DNA from: a virus
Virus record (IMG/VR): IMGVR_UViG_3300032291_002165
Coordinates: 1 to 57,343 of that record
Direction: 5' to 3' (one strand)
Length of the DNA stretch: 57,343 bases
This document shows positions 34,288-42,035 of the stretch, piece after piece; within the stretch, counting starts at the first letter, position 1; the number at the start of each line of letters is the position of its first letter. The notes under the pieces are model-generated. The model ran no database searches and was not told where the DNA came from. It was given only the letters and a program-made list of their open reading frames with translations. The position numbers and the translations under genes were made by a program.

Positions 34288-34445
34288 TTACCTGCCGTCA
34301 TACACTCAAAGCCGTCGCCCCAGCAATAGCCGTTGCCTGTCCACCAAAGGTTTGTAGACACCGAGCCGATAACAAAAGCCAAAGCAATCACCGCGATAGA
34401 GAAAACAACTCGCCGTCTCACTACATACTTGCGTTCCATCTTCAT
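34284..34445 (-). CDS. 53-residue membrane protein
   Basis: Basic N-terminus (MKMERKYVVRRRV), one transmembrane helix (VFSIAVIALAFVIGSV), then an exported tail with aromatic and Cys residues (NLWWTGNGYCWGDGFECM). ATGA overlap with the upstream gene. Signal-anchor protein, function unknown. Confidence 0.65.
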   Translation of the reverse strand: MKMERKYVVRRRVVFSIAVIALAFVIGSVSTNLWWTGNGYCWGDGFECMTAGK

Positions 34446-34597
34446 TTGATTTCAACCGCCTTGTAGTTCGCCTTGTGCTTCAGGTTGCCGTATTCCTCGC
34501 CAACCCAATCATCAGCCATAGCAATCGCTTCTTCTGCCGTATTTGCCTCAAAGGAAGTATTTATCTCCGCAGAGACAATCACATTGTATTTCTTCAT
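34442..34597 (-). CDS. 51-residue unknown protein
   Basis: MKKYNVIVSAEINTSFEANT, then AEEAIAMADDWVGEEYGN. The strand-helix-strand pattern resembles the small antitoxin/MbcT-like or DUF-type proteins in which AEEAI marks a helix; uncertain. Leader AACGACGAAAGGATAAAAATG. Confidence 0.65.
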   Translation of the reverse strand: MKKYNVIVSAEINTSFEANTAEEAIAMADDWVGEEYGNLKHKANYKAVEIK

Positions 34598-34624
34598 TTT
34601 TATCCTTTCGTCGTTTGGAATACC

Positions 34625-34653
34625 ATCATAACAAATCTATGCAGGAAGGTCAA
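34625..34653 (-). promoter_or_regulatory. Sigma70-type promoter
   Basis: Minus strand: TTGACC (34648-34653), 17-base spacer starting TTCCTGCA, TATGAT (34625-34630). Here the -35 itself is formed by the inverted spacer element (TTGACCTTCCTGCA). It overlaps the 3' end of the gene upstream. Confidence 0.8.
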
Positions 34654-35086
34654 GCATTTCCACGCCAGCATCTTCTATTTGTTTTGCGTTCTCAATCTCT
34701 TCGTCAAGCCAAGCCTTCGCCGCTTCTATGGCTTCCAATATGTCGTGATGGATATTGTCGAGATGCTCGCCATTGACATACATATCAAACCAGGGGTTCA
34801 TATCCCAATATAAATCTCCTGACTCCGATAGGTCGCCAATTTTTTTACCCTCGTCAAATCCCGCAGCGATCAGATCAGAACCGCATCTATAAACATCTCC
34901 GTTAGTTCGGTTCACAATCTTCATATCTCCATCGCAGTAGATGTCTACGCTGAAGCCGTTTCTACTCACCGAGCAGATGTAACTCTCATCATCGCGATAG
35001 AACGCGGCATCGGTTTGCGTGCCGTGTAATGGATAACCCGTTGCCCACTTGACTTCGTAGTCGTCCGTTCCCAAAAGCTTCGTCAT
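34637..35086 (-). CDS. Unknown acidic protein
   Basis: 149 residues: DDYEVKWATGYPLHG, YICSVSRNGFSVDIYCDGDM, then an acidic helix IHHDILEAIEAAKAWLDEEI. Beta-rich first two thirds, helical end. Start in the unusual GGGTAAAAAATGACG context overlapping a nine-codon leader frame. Family unknown. Confidence 0.65.
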   Translation of the reverse strand: MTKLLGTDDYEVKWATGYPLHGTQTDAAFYRDDESYICSVSRNGFSVDIYCDGDMKIVNRTNGDVYRCGSDLIAAGFDEGKKIGDLSESGDLYWDMNPWFDMYVNGEHLDNIHHDILEAIEAAKAWLDEEIENAKQIEDAGVEMLDLPA

Positions 35087-35112
35087 TTTTTACCCTTTCT
35101 TCTTGCCGTCAT
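35083..35112 (-). other. Nine-codon leader reading frame
   Basis: ATG ACG GCA AGA AGA AAG GGT AAA AAA TGA, ending inside the start of the next gene (AAATGACG) and beginning with the same GGGTAAAAATGACG context. It may be a translational leader or merely a duplicated start signal. Confidence 0.3.
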
Positions 35113-35140
35113 TTTTACCCTTGCCGATTTGGTTTTCACA

Positions 35141-35176
35141 GAAGCCCCCACCATCGGGGGAGATGATGAGGGCTTC
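35141..35176 (-). terminator. Inverted repeat downstream of the VWA gene
   Basis: GAAGCCC at 35141-35147 pairs with GGGCTTC at 35170-35176, and a second hairpin CCCCCACCATCGGGGG is nested within. Probably the terminator of the VWA/MoxR unit. Confidence 0.55.
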
Positions 35177-35248
35177 CGCTACTTGTTGCTCTCTCCGCAG
35201 GTGGACACGCGCTGGAAGGACGCTCCTGCTTTGAGAACTCTATTGAGG

Positions 35249-37036
35249 TCAGGCTACGCGCCTTCCCACATTTGTCAGCACCCCTGCTGCTGCACTACCT
35301 ATCTGTGAGGCTGCTGCCGTAGGGTCTAGCAAATCACTAACAACAATCGCGTTGCCGTGTTTTGCTATCTCCCTAGCATAGTGCCCGCCATCAAAAGGAA
35401 GCCACAAAATCGCCACTCCTGCTTCGGTGCATCGCGTAACCCACTTGCGAGCCTTCTGCACTTCTTCGTGAGTGTATTGACCATCTGAAACGATTACGAG
35501 CAATCTTGCTCCGCTTCCGTTCAGTAGATTGAGACTTCCGTCAAGTGCCCGAAAAGCCCTGTCAAACTTTTCCGTGTGGTCACTTGCAGAATAAATCTTG
35601 ACATCTTCTAGGTGTTGCCCTGCTTTGAGAGTAGGGAAAACATCTGAGCCATAATAAACCATCGCGCACTTTCCTTGCACTCTGCGAGTTGCTTCAGACA
35701 TAACCCACGCAGTTGTAGCCATTGGTTGCATCGCAGAACCCATAGAGCCTGAGATGTCTACCATCACTCCAACTGTAAGTGTTGGGTCGTCTGTGTGCTT
35801 ACGAACTGTTCTGCGCCACGCTTCAGTTTGTTGGCGAACTCCACGCTCTTTGAGAGCAGCGCCTTGCACCAATGCGCGAGTGCGTAATCTTCCGGGAGGA
35901 GTCACGCTAGTAATTTCCATTTCATCGCGCTCGCGATACTTTGCCTTCTCTAATTGTTGAGCAACAGTTACGGCAGCAATTCTTTCCTGTGCAGTTGGCT
36001 TGCGAGTTTCAGTAAGACGAGAAGATGTCTTTCCACCTGACTCAGAAGTGTTCTTTGCAAAAACCTGCGATGCAATTTCTTTATTGTCGTTCTGTTCTTT
36101 CGCAGAGTCTTGCTTTGACTTGACTTCTTCTTTCCACTCTTCATCTGTCTGCTGGTCTGCAAGTTCATCGCTATTAGCAATAGAAACTCTTACACCTGCT
36201 TCTTCCAATGCTTCCATCATTTCTTTGATGAACTCTGAAGATGCACCTTCTCCACCTTCTCCACCTTCTTCAGGTGTCTCACCTTTTTCTTCAGCGACTT
36301 CGCGAACTAACTTCGCCCACTCTTTCGCCAATTCATAAAGAGGTTCTGCATTTGAGTGAAGAGTGTGTGCCTGTGCTTTGCGAGCAATCTCGCGCAACTT
36401 CACAACAACTTCTTCACTTAGATAATCTGAAACTAAATCCATCAAATCTGAAACTTCGTATGGGTCTAACACACCTGCATCAACGCGAGCGTGAACTGTG
36501 GCAACTAGAAACGCTGCACTCTTTGTATTAGATGAACTAGCAAACTTTTCTTTGCTATCGCTAATCACAATGTCCATAGCGCAAGCGCGTAGGAATACAA
36601 GTGCGTCAGGCATCTCGCGTAATCCTTGTGCCTCAATGCGAGACTCTTCTAGTAGCACCAATGCTTCGTGTTCATCTTTTGCGAGCGCCTTGTATGCCTT
36701 CTCTAAATCCCATTGAGAAAACTTTGCGTGGAAGGCTTCGTGCATAATTGCACCTGTCGCCTTAGGGAAATCGTATTGTTGCTTTCTGTCAGTAAGGTCT
36801 CCCACCATCGCAGGTGTGATTACCTTTCCAAAAGCAATCGCAGTATCAACTTCTATTTCTGCAAGTGATGGGTTGTAGCAAGCAGGTGCGCCGTGACCTG
36901 CATTTGTTCCTACATAACCAACTAGGTCGTAACGACCACTCCACTTGTTAGCAAGTTCTCCAACTGCCTTACCAACTCCTAGCCACTCGGCAGGAGTATT
37001 CTCTGCGCGAGTTGCGCTATTACTCAGATGAGCCAT
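35249..37036 (-). CDS. VWA-domain protein with HExxH metallopeptidase-like motif
   Basis: 595 residues from ATG 37034-37036 (RBS GGAAGGAAAG). The N-terminal domain carries GAIMHEAFHAKFS near residue 97, an HExxH motif followed by LEESRIEAQGLR, as in VWA-like predicted metallopeptidases. The middle is acidic and Glu/Lys-rich (EEGGEGGEG). The C-terminal VWA domain has a MIDAS motif, DISGSMGS, near residue 430, then VYYGSDVFPTL and VIVSDGQYTHEE. Encoded next to a MoxR-type ATPase, it forms the familiar MoxR-VWA pair (CobS/CobT, NorQ/NorD, RavA/ViaA logic): ATPase plus metal-dependent adhesion protein acting as a remodelling chaperone (family knowledge). Substrate in the phage unknown. Confidence 0.85.
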   Translation of the reverse strand: MAHLSNSATRAENTPAEWLGVGKAVGELANKWSGRYDLVGYVGTNAGHGAPACYNPSLAEIEVDTAIAFGKVITPAMVGDLTDRKQQYDFPKATGAIMHEAFHAKFSQWDLEKAYKALAKDEHEALVLLEESRIEAQGLREMPDALVFLRACAMDIVISDSKEKFASSSNTKSAAFLVATVHARVDAGVLDPYEVSDLMDLVSDYLSEEVVVKLREIARKAQAHTLHSNAEPLYELAKEWAKLVREVAEEKGETPEEGGEGGEGASSEFIKEMMEALEEAGVRVSIANSDELADQQTDEEWKEEVKSKQDSAKEQNDNKEIASQVFAKNTSESGGKTSSRLTETRKPTAQERIAAVTVAQQLEKAKYRERDEMEITSVTPPGRLRTRALVQGAALKERGVRQQTEAWRRTVRKHTDDPTLTVGVMVDISGSMGSAMQPMATTAWVMSEATRRVQGKCAMVYYGSDVFPTLKAGQHLEDVKIYSASDHTEKFDRAFRALDGSLNLLNGSGARLLVIVSDGQYTHEEVQKARKWVTRCTEAGVAILWLPFDGGHYAREIAKHGNAIVVSDLLDPTAAASQIGSAAAGVLTNVGRRVA

Positions 37037-37086
37037 TTGTCTTTCCTTCCATTTGTCGTTTGTCTCTGTGTCCAAGAGATGTCTTT

Positions 37087-37115
37087 ATCATAGAGCATCT
37101 TTGGGTGAGATGCAA
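37087..37115 (-). promoter_or_regulatory. Sigma70-type promoter of the VWA gene
   Basis: Minus strand: TTGCAT (37110-37115), 17-base spacer, TATGAT (37087-37092). The spacer lacks the TGCAGGAAGGT element, so this one may be regulated differently. Confidence 0.7.
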
Positions 37116-37179
37116 CTTCTATGACTTATTCGTTTCTGCGTGTTTTTAGCTTCTTTTTGCTACAACCCCTTTTGGGGTA

Positions 37180-37217
37180 GCAGGGGGGCGCGACACCCAA
37201 TGAAGCGCCCACCCTGC
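37180..37217. terminator. Long hairpin between MoxR and VWA genes
   Basis: GCAGGGGGGCGC pairs with GCGCCCACCCTGC around an 11-13-base loop; just to its left is TGCTACAACCCCTTTTGGGGTAGCA-like pairing (about 37159-37183). Strong structure, without a good U-tract. A terminator of the MoxR gene that leaves the VWA promoter independent is likely. Confidence 0.55.
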
Positions 37218-37250
37218 CTTTTCCGACCAAGACTTAGCCACAGGGAGTAA

Positions 37251-38294
37251 CTAAATCTTGGCAGGCTTGCACTCGTCTCCATACACGCGAGTTAGAACAT
37301 CAGACACCATTGGTCTGTCTAACTCAGGTGAAGCAGCGAGAAGGTTTGAGATTGCGAAAGGAGTTCCGAAAGTTTCCGCGATGTCACGAAACGCTAGGAG
37401 TTCGCGCATTTGTGGAGACCAAGAAACTTCTCTTGCAACTTGCTTCTTAGCAAGATTTTGTGCAGCAGTTACCAACGGAACAGGAACACCCATCTTGCGA
37501 GCGAGTGACCAATCAGTTGTCATTTCTGCGTGAATAGTGAAGCGAGATAACAACGCTTCAGAGAGACGAACTCCCGGAGCATTTGGGTTTGTCGCAGCGA
37601 CTACGAAAAAGTTTGGGTGAGCCTTCACAACTCCGCGCTCAGGGTTTGCAGTTACAGAAAGTTCTCTGCGTCCGTCCATCAAACCATAAACGATTGAGAG
37701 AACCTTAGGGTCAATCAAACCAATTTCGTCAATGAAATAAACTCCACCTGTTTCGGCAGCCTTTACTAAATCTCCATCTATCCACTCAAAACCACCTGAA
37801 GGAGTTTGCACATAGCCACCAACCATATCTGCGACTTCTGTATCACCTGTTCCCATAAGTGTGTAGATGTCGTCAAAAGCAGCCTCTACGAGTGCAGTTT
37901 TTCCGCAGCCCGGTGCGCCATAGAGAAGAGCGAACATTGGAGAACCCTCTTTACCTGAGAACACAGTTGCAGTTGCTTCTCGCGCTTTGCGTAGCGTTAG
38001 AACATCTGAGTGCATACCCCACTTGCGTGAGAAGTAGTTAGCACCATTGGGGCGAACATAAGCCTCTTCGCCTTCCATACCTTCCACATTTACTGCGCTC
38101 TCTGCAACTCTTGACTTTCGTGGCGCTCTTGCTGCTCCACTTGCGCGAGCAACATAGCGACCTGAAGGTGCTACTTTTGCATTGAGTGATAGTGAAGAGT
38201 CGCTATTGACTCCTTGACTCAGAACATCTATGACGCTATCCCAAAAGCCTGCGCCAATGTCTGTGTATCTTTCTTTCATTGTTTCTGTCGTCAT
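37251..38294 (-). CDS. MoxR-type AAA+ ATPase
   Basis: 347 residues. Disordered basic N-terminus, then an AAA+ core: Walker A GAPGCGKTA (about residue 128), Walker B VYFIDEIGLID, sensor-1 VVAATNPNAPG, and Arg finger LLSRFTIHAEMTTDW. This is the dynein-related AAA_5/MoxR branch (GAPGCGKT, D.VGG, ATNP). Leader ACACAGGGAGAAAAACAAATG matches two other early genes. It lies upstream of the VWA gene with a separate promoter between. Expected to form a hexamer powering the VWA partner (family knowledge). Confidence 0.9.
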   Translation of the reverse strand: MTTETMKERYTDIGAGFWDSVIDVLSQGVNSDSSLSLNAKVAPSGRYVARASGAARAPRKSRVAESAVNVEGMEGEEAYVRPNGANYFSRKWGMHSDVLTLRKAREATATVFSGKEGSPMFALLYGAPGCGKTALVEAAFDDIYTLMGTGDTEVADMVGGYVQTPSGGFEWIDGDLVKAAETGGVYFIDEIGLIDPKVLSIVYGLMDGRRELSVTANPERGVVKAHPNFFVVAATNPNAPGVRLSEALLSRFTIHAEMTTDWSLARKMGVPVPLVTAAQNLAKKQVAREVSWSPQMRELLAFRDIAETFGTPFAISNLLAASPELDRPMVSDVLTRVYGDECKPAKI

Positions 38295-38319
38295 TTGTTT
38301 TTCTCCCTGTGTTTCTTAG

Positions 38320-38772
38320 TTACGCTACTTCGGCAGGAAAGCCGAGAGCATCTCTTGTTTGGTTGATACGATAAAGTAATTTGTTGGGTGTCTTACTTGC
38401 ACGAACATCATCTAAATCTTTGTTAGAGATTTCTATGTGTAGTGTTTCTTTTGTTAGAACCCAACCACCTGACTTGATACCATCAAAAAGTTGAGTAGCA
38501 AAAGTCAATCTGCTCTCTGCGAAAGTCTCGCGCTTTTCGTTTGGTAGTGAGTCTCCATTGAGGTCGGAGATTGACTTCCAACTTAGGTTTGAGTTACGCC
38601 ATTGTTTCTTTGGCGTAGAAGGTGTGATAACTCTGCGATAGAGAGAAGCAGGAACTTCTTTTCCATCAGTAGAGAAACCATCAGGAGTAATGAAAATCTG
38701 CATCATCGCTCCGGGCTTTCTGAACTCTGCATACAAGGCTACGCCTTGCACTTCTTTTGTTGCGTCTAGCAT
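38320..38772 (-). CDS. Unknown protein next to MoxR
   Basis: 150 residues from ATG 38770-38772 after AATGACGAAAGGACACCCA. Strand-rich first half (VALYAEFRKPGAMMQIF), basic middle (TPSTPKKQWRNSNLSWKS), and VLTKETLHIEISNKDLDDVR near the end. It ends 26 bases before the MoxR gene and may belong to its unit. No family recognised. Confidence 0.7.
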   Translation of the reverse strand: MLDATKEVQGVALYAEFRKPGAMMQIFITPDGFSTDGKEVPASLYRRVITPSTPKKQWRNSNLSWKSISDLNGDSLPNEKRETFAESRLTFATQLFDGIKSGGWVLTKETLHIEISNKDLDDVRASKTPNKLLYRINQTRDALGFPAEVA

Positions 38773-38806
38773 TGGGTGTCCTTTCGTCATTTGGGCTAGT
38801 GGTTTT

Positions 38807-38836
38807 ATCATAGAGGAAGGCTCAACACTTTGTCAA
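38807..38836 (-). promoter_or_regulatory. Sigma70-type promoter
   Basis: Minus strand: TTGACA (38831-38836), 18-base spacer ending CCTTCCTC, TATGAT (38807-38812). Confidence 0.75.
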
Positions 38837-38856
38837 GCCTTCCCCCATAATTCTTT

Positions 38857-39303
38857 TTAGAGTTTTGCTAGGTCGGGATACTTCGCGAGGAACTCTGCCT
38901 CTTTTTGAGCATTGAGGTCAAGTGAAGCGTTTGCTACTTGCACCTGAGGGTTGGCGAGGAACTCATCAAATGAAATCTCTCCAACTACATTGTCTGAGTT
39001 GTCATTGTCACAGACCATAACAATCTTGCGAGACCAATCAACAATCAAGATTTGGTTGTAGTCAGCCCCGTGTGAAGTGCCACCTACATAAATGCCATAA
39101 CCTGTTTCGTTGCTCCATTGGTCTCCAATGATTTGAGAGATACAAATGCGAGTTGCATAAGAGTCATCTCCCCATCGTGGTCGTGCTGCCTCTAGTGCAG
39201 ATGCGAGAACCTCGCTCTGGTCTCCACCTACCCAATGTTGGTAAATGAAAATTGTTGGTGATGAGGGCTTATCTCTAAACCCTGCTACTGCTCTGTCTCC
39301 CAT
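38857..39303 (-). CDS. Unknown protein
   Basis: 148 residues: IFIYQHWVGGDQSEVLASAL, then RICISQIIGDQWSNETGYGI and a beta-rich core (QILIVDWSRKIVMVCDNDN). Leader AACGACGAAAGGACACCCT. Its compact alpha/beta pattern is common in uncharacterised actinophage proteins with an IYQHW segment (recollection). Function unknown. Confidence 0.7.
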   Translation of the reverse strand: MGDRAVAGFRDKPSSPTIFIYQHWVGGDQSEVLASALEAARPRWGDDSYATRICISQIIGDQWSNETGYGIYVGGTSHGADYNQILIVDWSRKIVMVCDNDNSDNVVGEISFDEFLANPQVQVANASLDLNAQKEAEFLAKYPDLAKL

Positions 39304-39345
39304 AGGGTGTCCTTTCGTCGTTTCCTGCCTTTTGGCATTGGTAAG

Positions 39346-39374
39346 AGATTACATCATCTCTCTGACAAATGCAA
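39346..39374 (-). promoter_or_regulatory. Sigma70-type promoter
   Basis: Minus strand: TTGCAT (39369-39374), 17-base spacer TTGTCAGAGAGATGATG, TAATCT (39346-39351). Confidence 0.7.
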
Positions 39375-39565
39375 CTCCAAAAGAAAGAAATCTAAAAAAT
39401 CTTTTTGGCGTGTCGCGATAGCACAGGGGTGTGACAGGGTTTTGCATAATACAAGACATCGCAACAACTTTGACTTCCCTACTAGCCATCTTGGTGATGG
39501 GGGTAAAAACGGGGGAAGGGAAAAGAAAAATGAGCCAGTTTTATCACGACTTGGCTCAGGTCGGG

Positions 39566-39597
39566 TTCGCGGGGAAACGACGAAGAAACCCCGCGAA
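39566..39597 (-). terminator. Terminator hairpin
   Basis: Perfect 9-bp arms TTCGCGGGG (39566-39574) and CCCCGCGAA (39589-39597) just past the stop of the gene at 39611. The upstream gap 39375-39565 also holds GGGGTAAAAA at 39500-39509 and no gene. Confidence 0.65.
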
Positions 39598-39610
39598 GAC
39601 TATAAACTTT

Positions 39611-39919
39611 TTACCCTGCTTCGTATTCTGTCAGGTCTACACCTAGATTAGCAAGTTTCGCACGAAGGGCTGCTTCATCTGAGTTCGGTTCATATGACTC
39701 GGTTAGCACCCGTGCAACTTCAGGACGTACACCATCTGATGCATCGTCAAGGATTTGCCAATCCAGTTCGTTCCAATGCGTAGTCTCCATAATGGTGAGT
39801 CCGCTTGCACTTCCGTAGTTCCCGTCTTCAGCAAAGTAGCTCAAGGTGCGAACAACTTCTACGGTTGCTGCTTCGATCAGCTCCGTCTTCTCAACGCTTG
39901 CCGTTTTCTTTTTACCCAC
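39611..39919 (-). CDS. Unknown protein
   Basis: 102 residues from a GTG (MGKKKTASVEKTELIEAATV) with GAGGAG 12 bases upstream. Helical, acidic C-terminus; stop codon TAA lies inside a GGGTAAAAAG variant of the 12-mer, and the start codon lies inside another (GTGGGTAAAAAG). No family recognised. Confidence 0.65.
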   Translation of the reverse strand: MGKKKTASVEKTELIEAATVEVVRTLSYFAEDGNYGSASGLTIMETTHWNELDWQILDDASDGVRPEVARVLTESYEPNSDEAALRAKLANLGVDLTEYEAG

Positions 39920-39954
39920 GGTTGAATCCTCTCCTCTTGCCGTTTGTCTTGCCG

Positions 39955-40104
39955 TTAGTCTAACTGGTCTTCCATCTGCTTTATTAGCACTTGCATCTGA
40001 CTAGCCGTTGTAAGCGTGGTTATCACAGACGACAGATACTTCACGCCGTTATCTGCACCCCACTTCTCTATCACCAAGCCAGCAAGCCGTTCTTCTACAG
40101 TCAC
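39955..40104 (-). CDS. 49-residue helical protein
   Basis: GTG start with GGAGGAACG upstream: MTVEERLAGLVIEKWGADNG, then VKYLSSVITTLTTASQMQVL and IKQMEDQLD. Two amphipathic helices. It contains several copies of AACGGC, the hexamer enriched in this part of the genome. Function unknown. Confidence 0.65.
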   Translation of the reverse strand: MTVEERLAGLVIEKWGADNGVKYLSSVITTLTTASQMQVLIKQMEDQLD

Positions 40105-40152
40105 GCCGTTCCTCCGTTTCGTTTATTTTTACCCTGCGCTCGCCGTAAAGAA

Positions 40153-40172
40153 GGGGAGGCTCTCGCCTCCCC
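40153..40172 (-). terminator. Rho-independent terminator
   Basis: Perfect hairpin GGGGAGGC / loop of four / GCCTCCCC followed on the minus strand by TTCTTT, directly below the stop of the gene at 40192. Confidence 0.85.
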
Positions 40173-40191
40173 CACTTCACGCCGTAAAGTT

Positions 40192-40932
40192 CTAGCCGAT
40201 TAGTTCGGAGATGTCTTCCATCTGTTGGACGGCTTCTTCCGTCGCCTTCTTATTGCCGGGGCAATCGTCGTGAAGGTCGTCTTGGTCGCCTGAGTCCGAG
40301 AAGTATTCGCAAGCCCGACACTCCCAATCAAGGTCTAAGTAGTCCTGATGTGAGTTCGGTATGTCCCACTCTTTGGTCACAGACAACTCGCCGTTCTCAC
40401 CGACATACTCAACGCCCCAGCCTTGCTCTTCTTCATTGTAAAACTCAAAGCCGAGTTCAGGGTGTTGCTCAACCATCTTACGGAAAGCACCTTCAGCAGG
40501 TGACCAAGCCGTATCAAATCGGTAGCCGATAGAACCTGAAGTTGTGTCGTCATTTGTAATCTCAGAGTTGCAGGCGTCCCACTTAGTTCCCCAGTTGCGA
40601 ACATTCCAGTCATACCAGCCGTCGCTTGAGAACTGCATAGCGTGTGCCATACGCTCTTCCATACTCATTGCGTCATAGCCTTCAGGCTTGTAGTCGCTTG
40701 CTCCGTAGTAAGCATCAAGGTCAGCAGGAGTTGCAAAGTTCATAAAAGAAATCGGTGCTTCGTGAAGACTCTCTTTTACAATCTCTGAGTCATAAGACTT
40801 AGTTCCATCTTCCTTCTCAACAAAGTCGCCTTTGTGAAAAGTCTTGTAAGACTTACTTGCTTTGTCTCTGAACTTTATTAGGTCTTCTTCTTTACCTAAC
40901 ACAGTCATACTTGTAAATACCCAATTTGGCAT
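40192..40932 (-). CDS. Api92/YubB (DUF1281)-like protein
   Basis: 246 residues. MPNWVFTSMTVLGKEED at the start, WYDWNVRNWGTKWDAC in the middle and YRFDTAWSPAEGAF after it are the signature segments of Api92/DUF1281 proteins found in plasmids and phages, usually small ferredoxin-like folds of unknown role. A C-terminal CRACEYFSDSGDQDDLHDDC segment adds Cys. Leader AACGACGGAAGGAAAATGAA. Confidence 0.8.
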   Translation of the reverse strand: MPNWVFTSMTVLGKEEDLIKFRDKASKSYKTFHKGDFVEKEDGTKSYDSEIVKESLHEAPISFMNFATPADLDAYYGASDYKPEGYDAMSMEERMAHAMQFSSDGWYDWNVRNWGTKWDACNSEITNDDTTSGSIGYRFDTAWSPAEGAFRKMVEQHPELGFEFYNEEEQGWGVEYVGENGELSVTKEWDIPNSHQDYLDLDWECRACEYFSDSGDQDDLHDDCPGNKKATEEAVQQMEDISELIG

Positions 40933-40980
40933 TTCATTTTCCTTCCGTCGTTTTTGGATTATCCCTTTCGAGATAACTTC

Positions 40981-41009
40981 ATCATACTACTTTAGAACAG
41001 GTATTGCAA
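40981..41009 (-). promoter_or_regulatory. Sigma70-type promoter inside the upstream gene end
   Basis: Minus strand: TTGCAA (41004-41009), 17-base spacer, TATGAT (40981-40986), overlapping the last codons of the gene at 40982. Fits the Api92-like gene. Confidence 0.65.
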
Positions 41010-41425
41010 CTACCCATACAGCAATCGCAATAATTTTCGTGGGCGTCGTGGGAACAGCAAACAATCTCCACAACATCTCCTAAAGTGAAGTCTGTGTTCT
41101 CTTCTGTGAAGTCGTCGGTAATAAGTTCGTAGTCAGCAATTCTCTCTGCTTCTTCTTGACTAGTAGCCTCAATGACACACTCAAGAAAAAGACGCTTAGT
41201 TGCACGAACTCTGTATTTTTTTACCTCTACAACTACAACATCATCAAGCCAATAACCTTCATACTCATCTGACTTAGACTCGTCACCGAAGGACTCAGCG
41301 AACAAATCGCCTTCCTCGCCATTTATCCACTCAACGCCTTCTGCTTCAGTTGCGAATCGTTTATCCGAATCAAACCAAGCATCTGCTCTTGAGTCGTGCT
41401 TCATAACTGCGTATGCGCCAAACAT
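40982..41425 (-). CDS. Unknown protein with Cys-rich tail
   Basis: 147 residues: MFGAYAVMKHDSRADAWFDS then beta/alpha segments and an acidic part, ending in CCSHDAHENYCDCCMGSC and NTCSKVV. The dense Cys tail suggests a metal-binding site. Function unknown. Its start overlaps the stop of the gene above by one base. Confidence 0.65.
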   Translation of the reverse strand: MFGAYAVMKHDSRADAWFDSDKRFATEAEGVEWINGEEGDLFAESFGDESKSDEYEGYWLDDVVVVEVKKYRVRATKRLFLECVIEATSQEEAERIADYELITDDFTEENTDFTLGDVVEIVCCSHDAHENYCDCCMGSCNTCSKVV

Positions 41426-41622
41426 TATTCAGCCTCGTCAAAGATGCCGACTTTTTCTTTATGGTCTTGCACCAATTCAGAAAGCAAGCCGTCCAAATAA
41501 TTTTCGGTTCTTCCCTCGACTTCGCTTACAACTTCCGCCCACTGCTCATCAGTAAGAGGCTCGCCAACCCATTCCTCAAAGTTTTCCCTAGAGGTGGTAC
41601 TAAGTTCTATTTCCTTTGTCAT
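41425..41622 (-). CDS. Small acidic helical protein
   Basis: 65 residues: RENFEEWVGEPLTDEQWAEV then VSEVEGRTENYLDGLLSEL. The ..PLTDEQWAEVVSEVEG.. motif recurs in phage proteins of this kind and also resembles ITDEQWIKFLRLWEN at 30074-30376. Leader AACGACGGAAGGAAAATGA. Confidence 0.7.
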   Translation of the reverse strand: MTKEIELSTTSRENFEEWVGEPLTDEQWAEVVSEVEGRTENYLDGLLSELVQDHKEKVGIFDEAE

Positions 41623-41660
41623 TCATTTTCCTTCCGTCGTTTGACAGAAGACTATCATAC

Positions 41661-41885
41661 CTATCCTAGTTTGGCAAACTCCAACACACCGGGCCCATTG
41701 CCTTCATCATCTTGAAGTGGAATCACCACAGTCTTGTCGTCAAAGATAATCGCAATCGCTTTGTCAGAATCGTGGGCGTCCCAGTAAGCATCAGAAAGTT
41801 CTTCTGAAGTCAGCGGTCGAACCGCTATTACTTTTTTACCCACCAGTTGCTGCGCTTCCTTTGAATAGTAAGTTTCTTTAGACAC
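41661..41885 (-). CDS. Small unknown protein
   Basis: 74 residues from a GTG overlapping the preceding stop (GGTGTCTAA). MSKETYYSKEAQQLVGKKVI, then VRPLTSEELSDAYWDAHDSD and a strand-rich DKAIAIIFDDKTVVIPLQD. Codons for VGKKV carry a 12-mer variant. Function unknown; similar short proteins with a TVVIPLQDDEG end are common in actinophages (recollection). Confidence 0.7.
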   Translation of the reverse strand: MSKETYYSKEAQQLVGKKVIAVRPLTSEELSDAYWDAHDSDKAIAIIFDDKTVVIPLQDDEGNGPGVLEFAKLG

Positions 41886-42033
41886 CGAGCGGGCCCTCCT
41901 CCCAAGTCCAAATAACTTCGTATCCTGCTCGTTCGAATCCCTCCACGGTTGAGCCGATAGGAATCGTCAGCGGCAAAGTCGCTAATTTTTTACCCGTTGT
42001 TTTATCTAAGATGCTAAATCCTGTTGTCGTCAT
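41878..42033 (-). CDS. 51-residue unknown protein
   Basis: MTTTGFSILDKTTGKKLATL, then IPIGSTVEGFERAGYEVIW and a short acidic tail. It overlaps the next gene by eight bases. Coding sequence contains both a 12-mer variant (GGGTAAAAAATT) and AAGTTATTTGGAC, a relative of the intergenic 15-mer read on the opposite strand. Confidence 0.65.
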   Translation of the reverse strand: MTTTGFSILDKTTGKKLATLPLTIPIGSTVEGFERAGYEVIWTWEEGPLGV

Positions 42034-42035
42034 TT

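Noticed and set aside
41654-41682. Possible promoter with TATGAT upstream of 41622
   Set aside because: No acceptable -35 at 16-18 bases; the nearest TTTGCC has a 13-base spacing.
41925-41945. GTTCGAATCC resembling a tRNA T-loop
   Set aside because: No matching acceptor or anticodon stem; it lies inside the 51-residue gene at 41878-42033.
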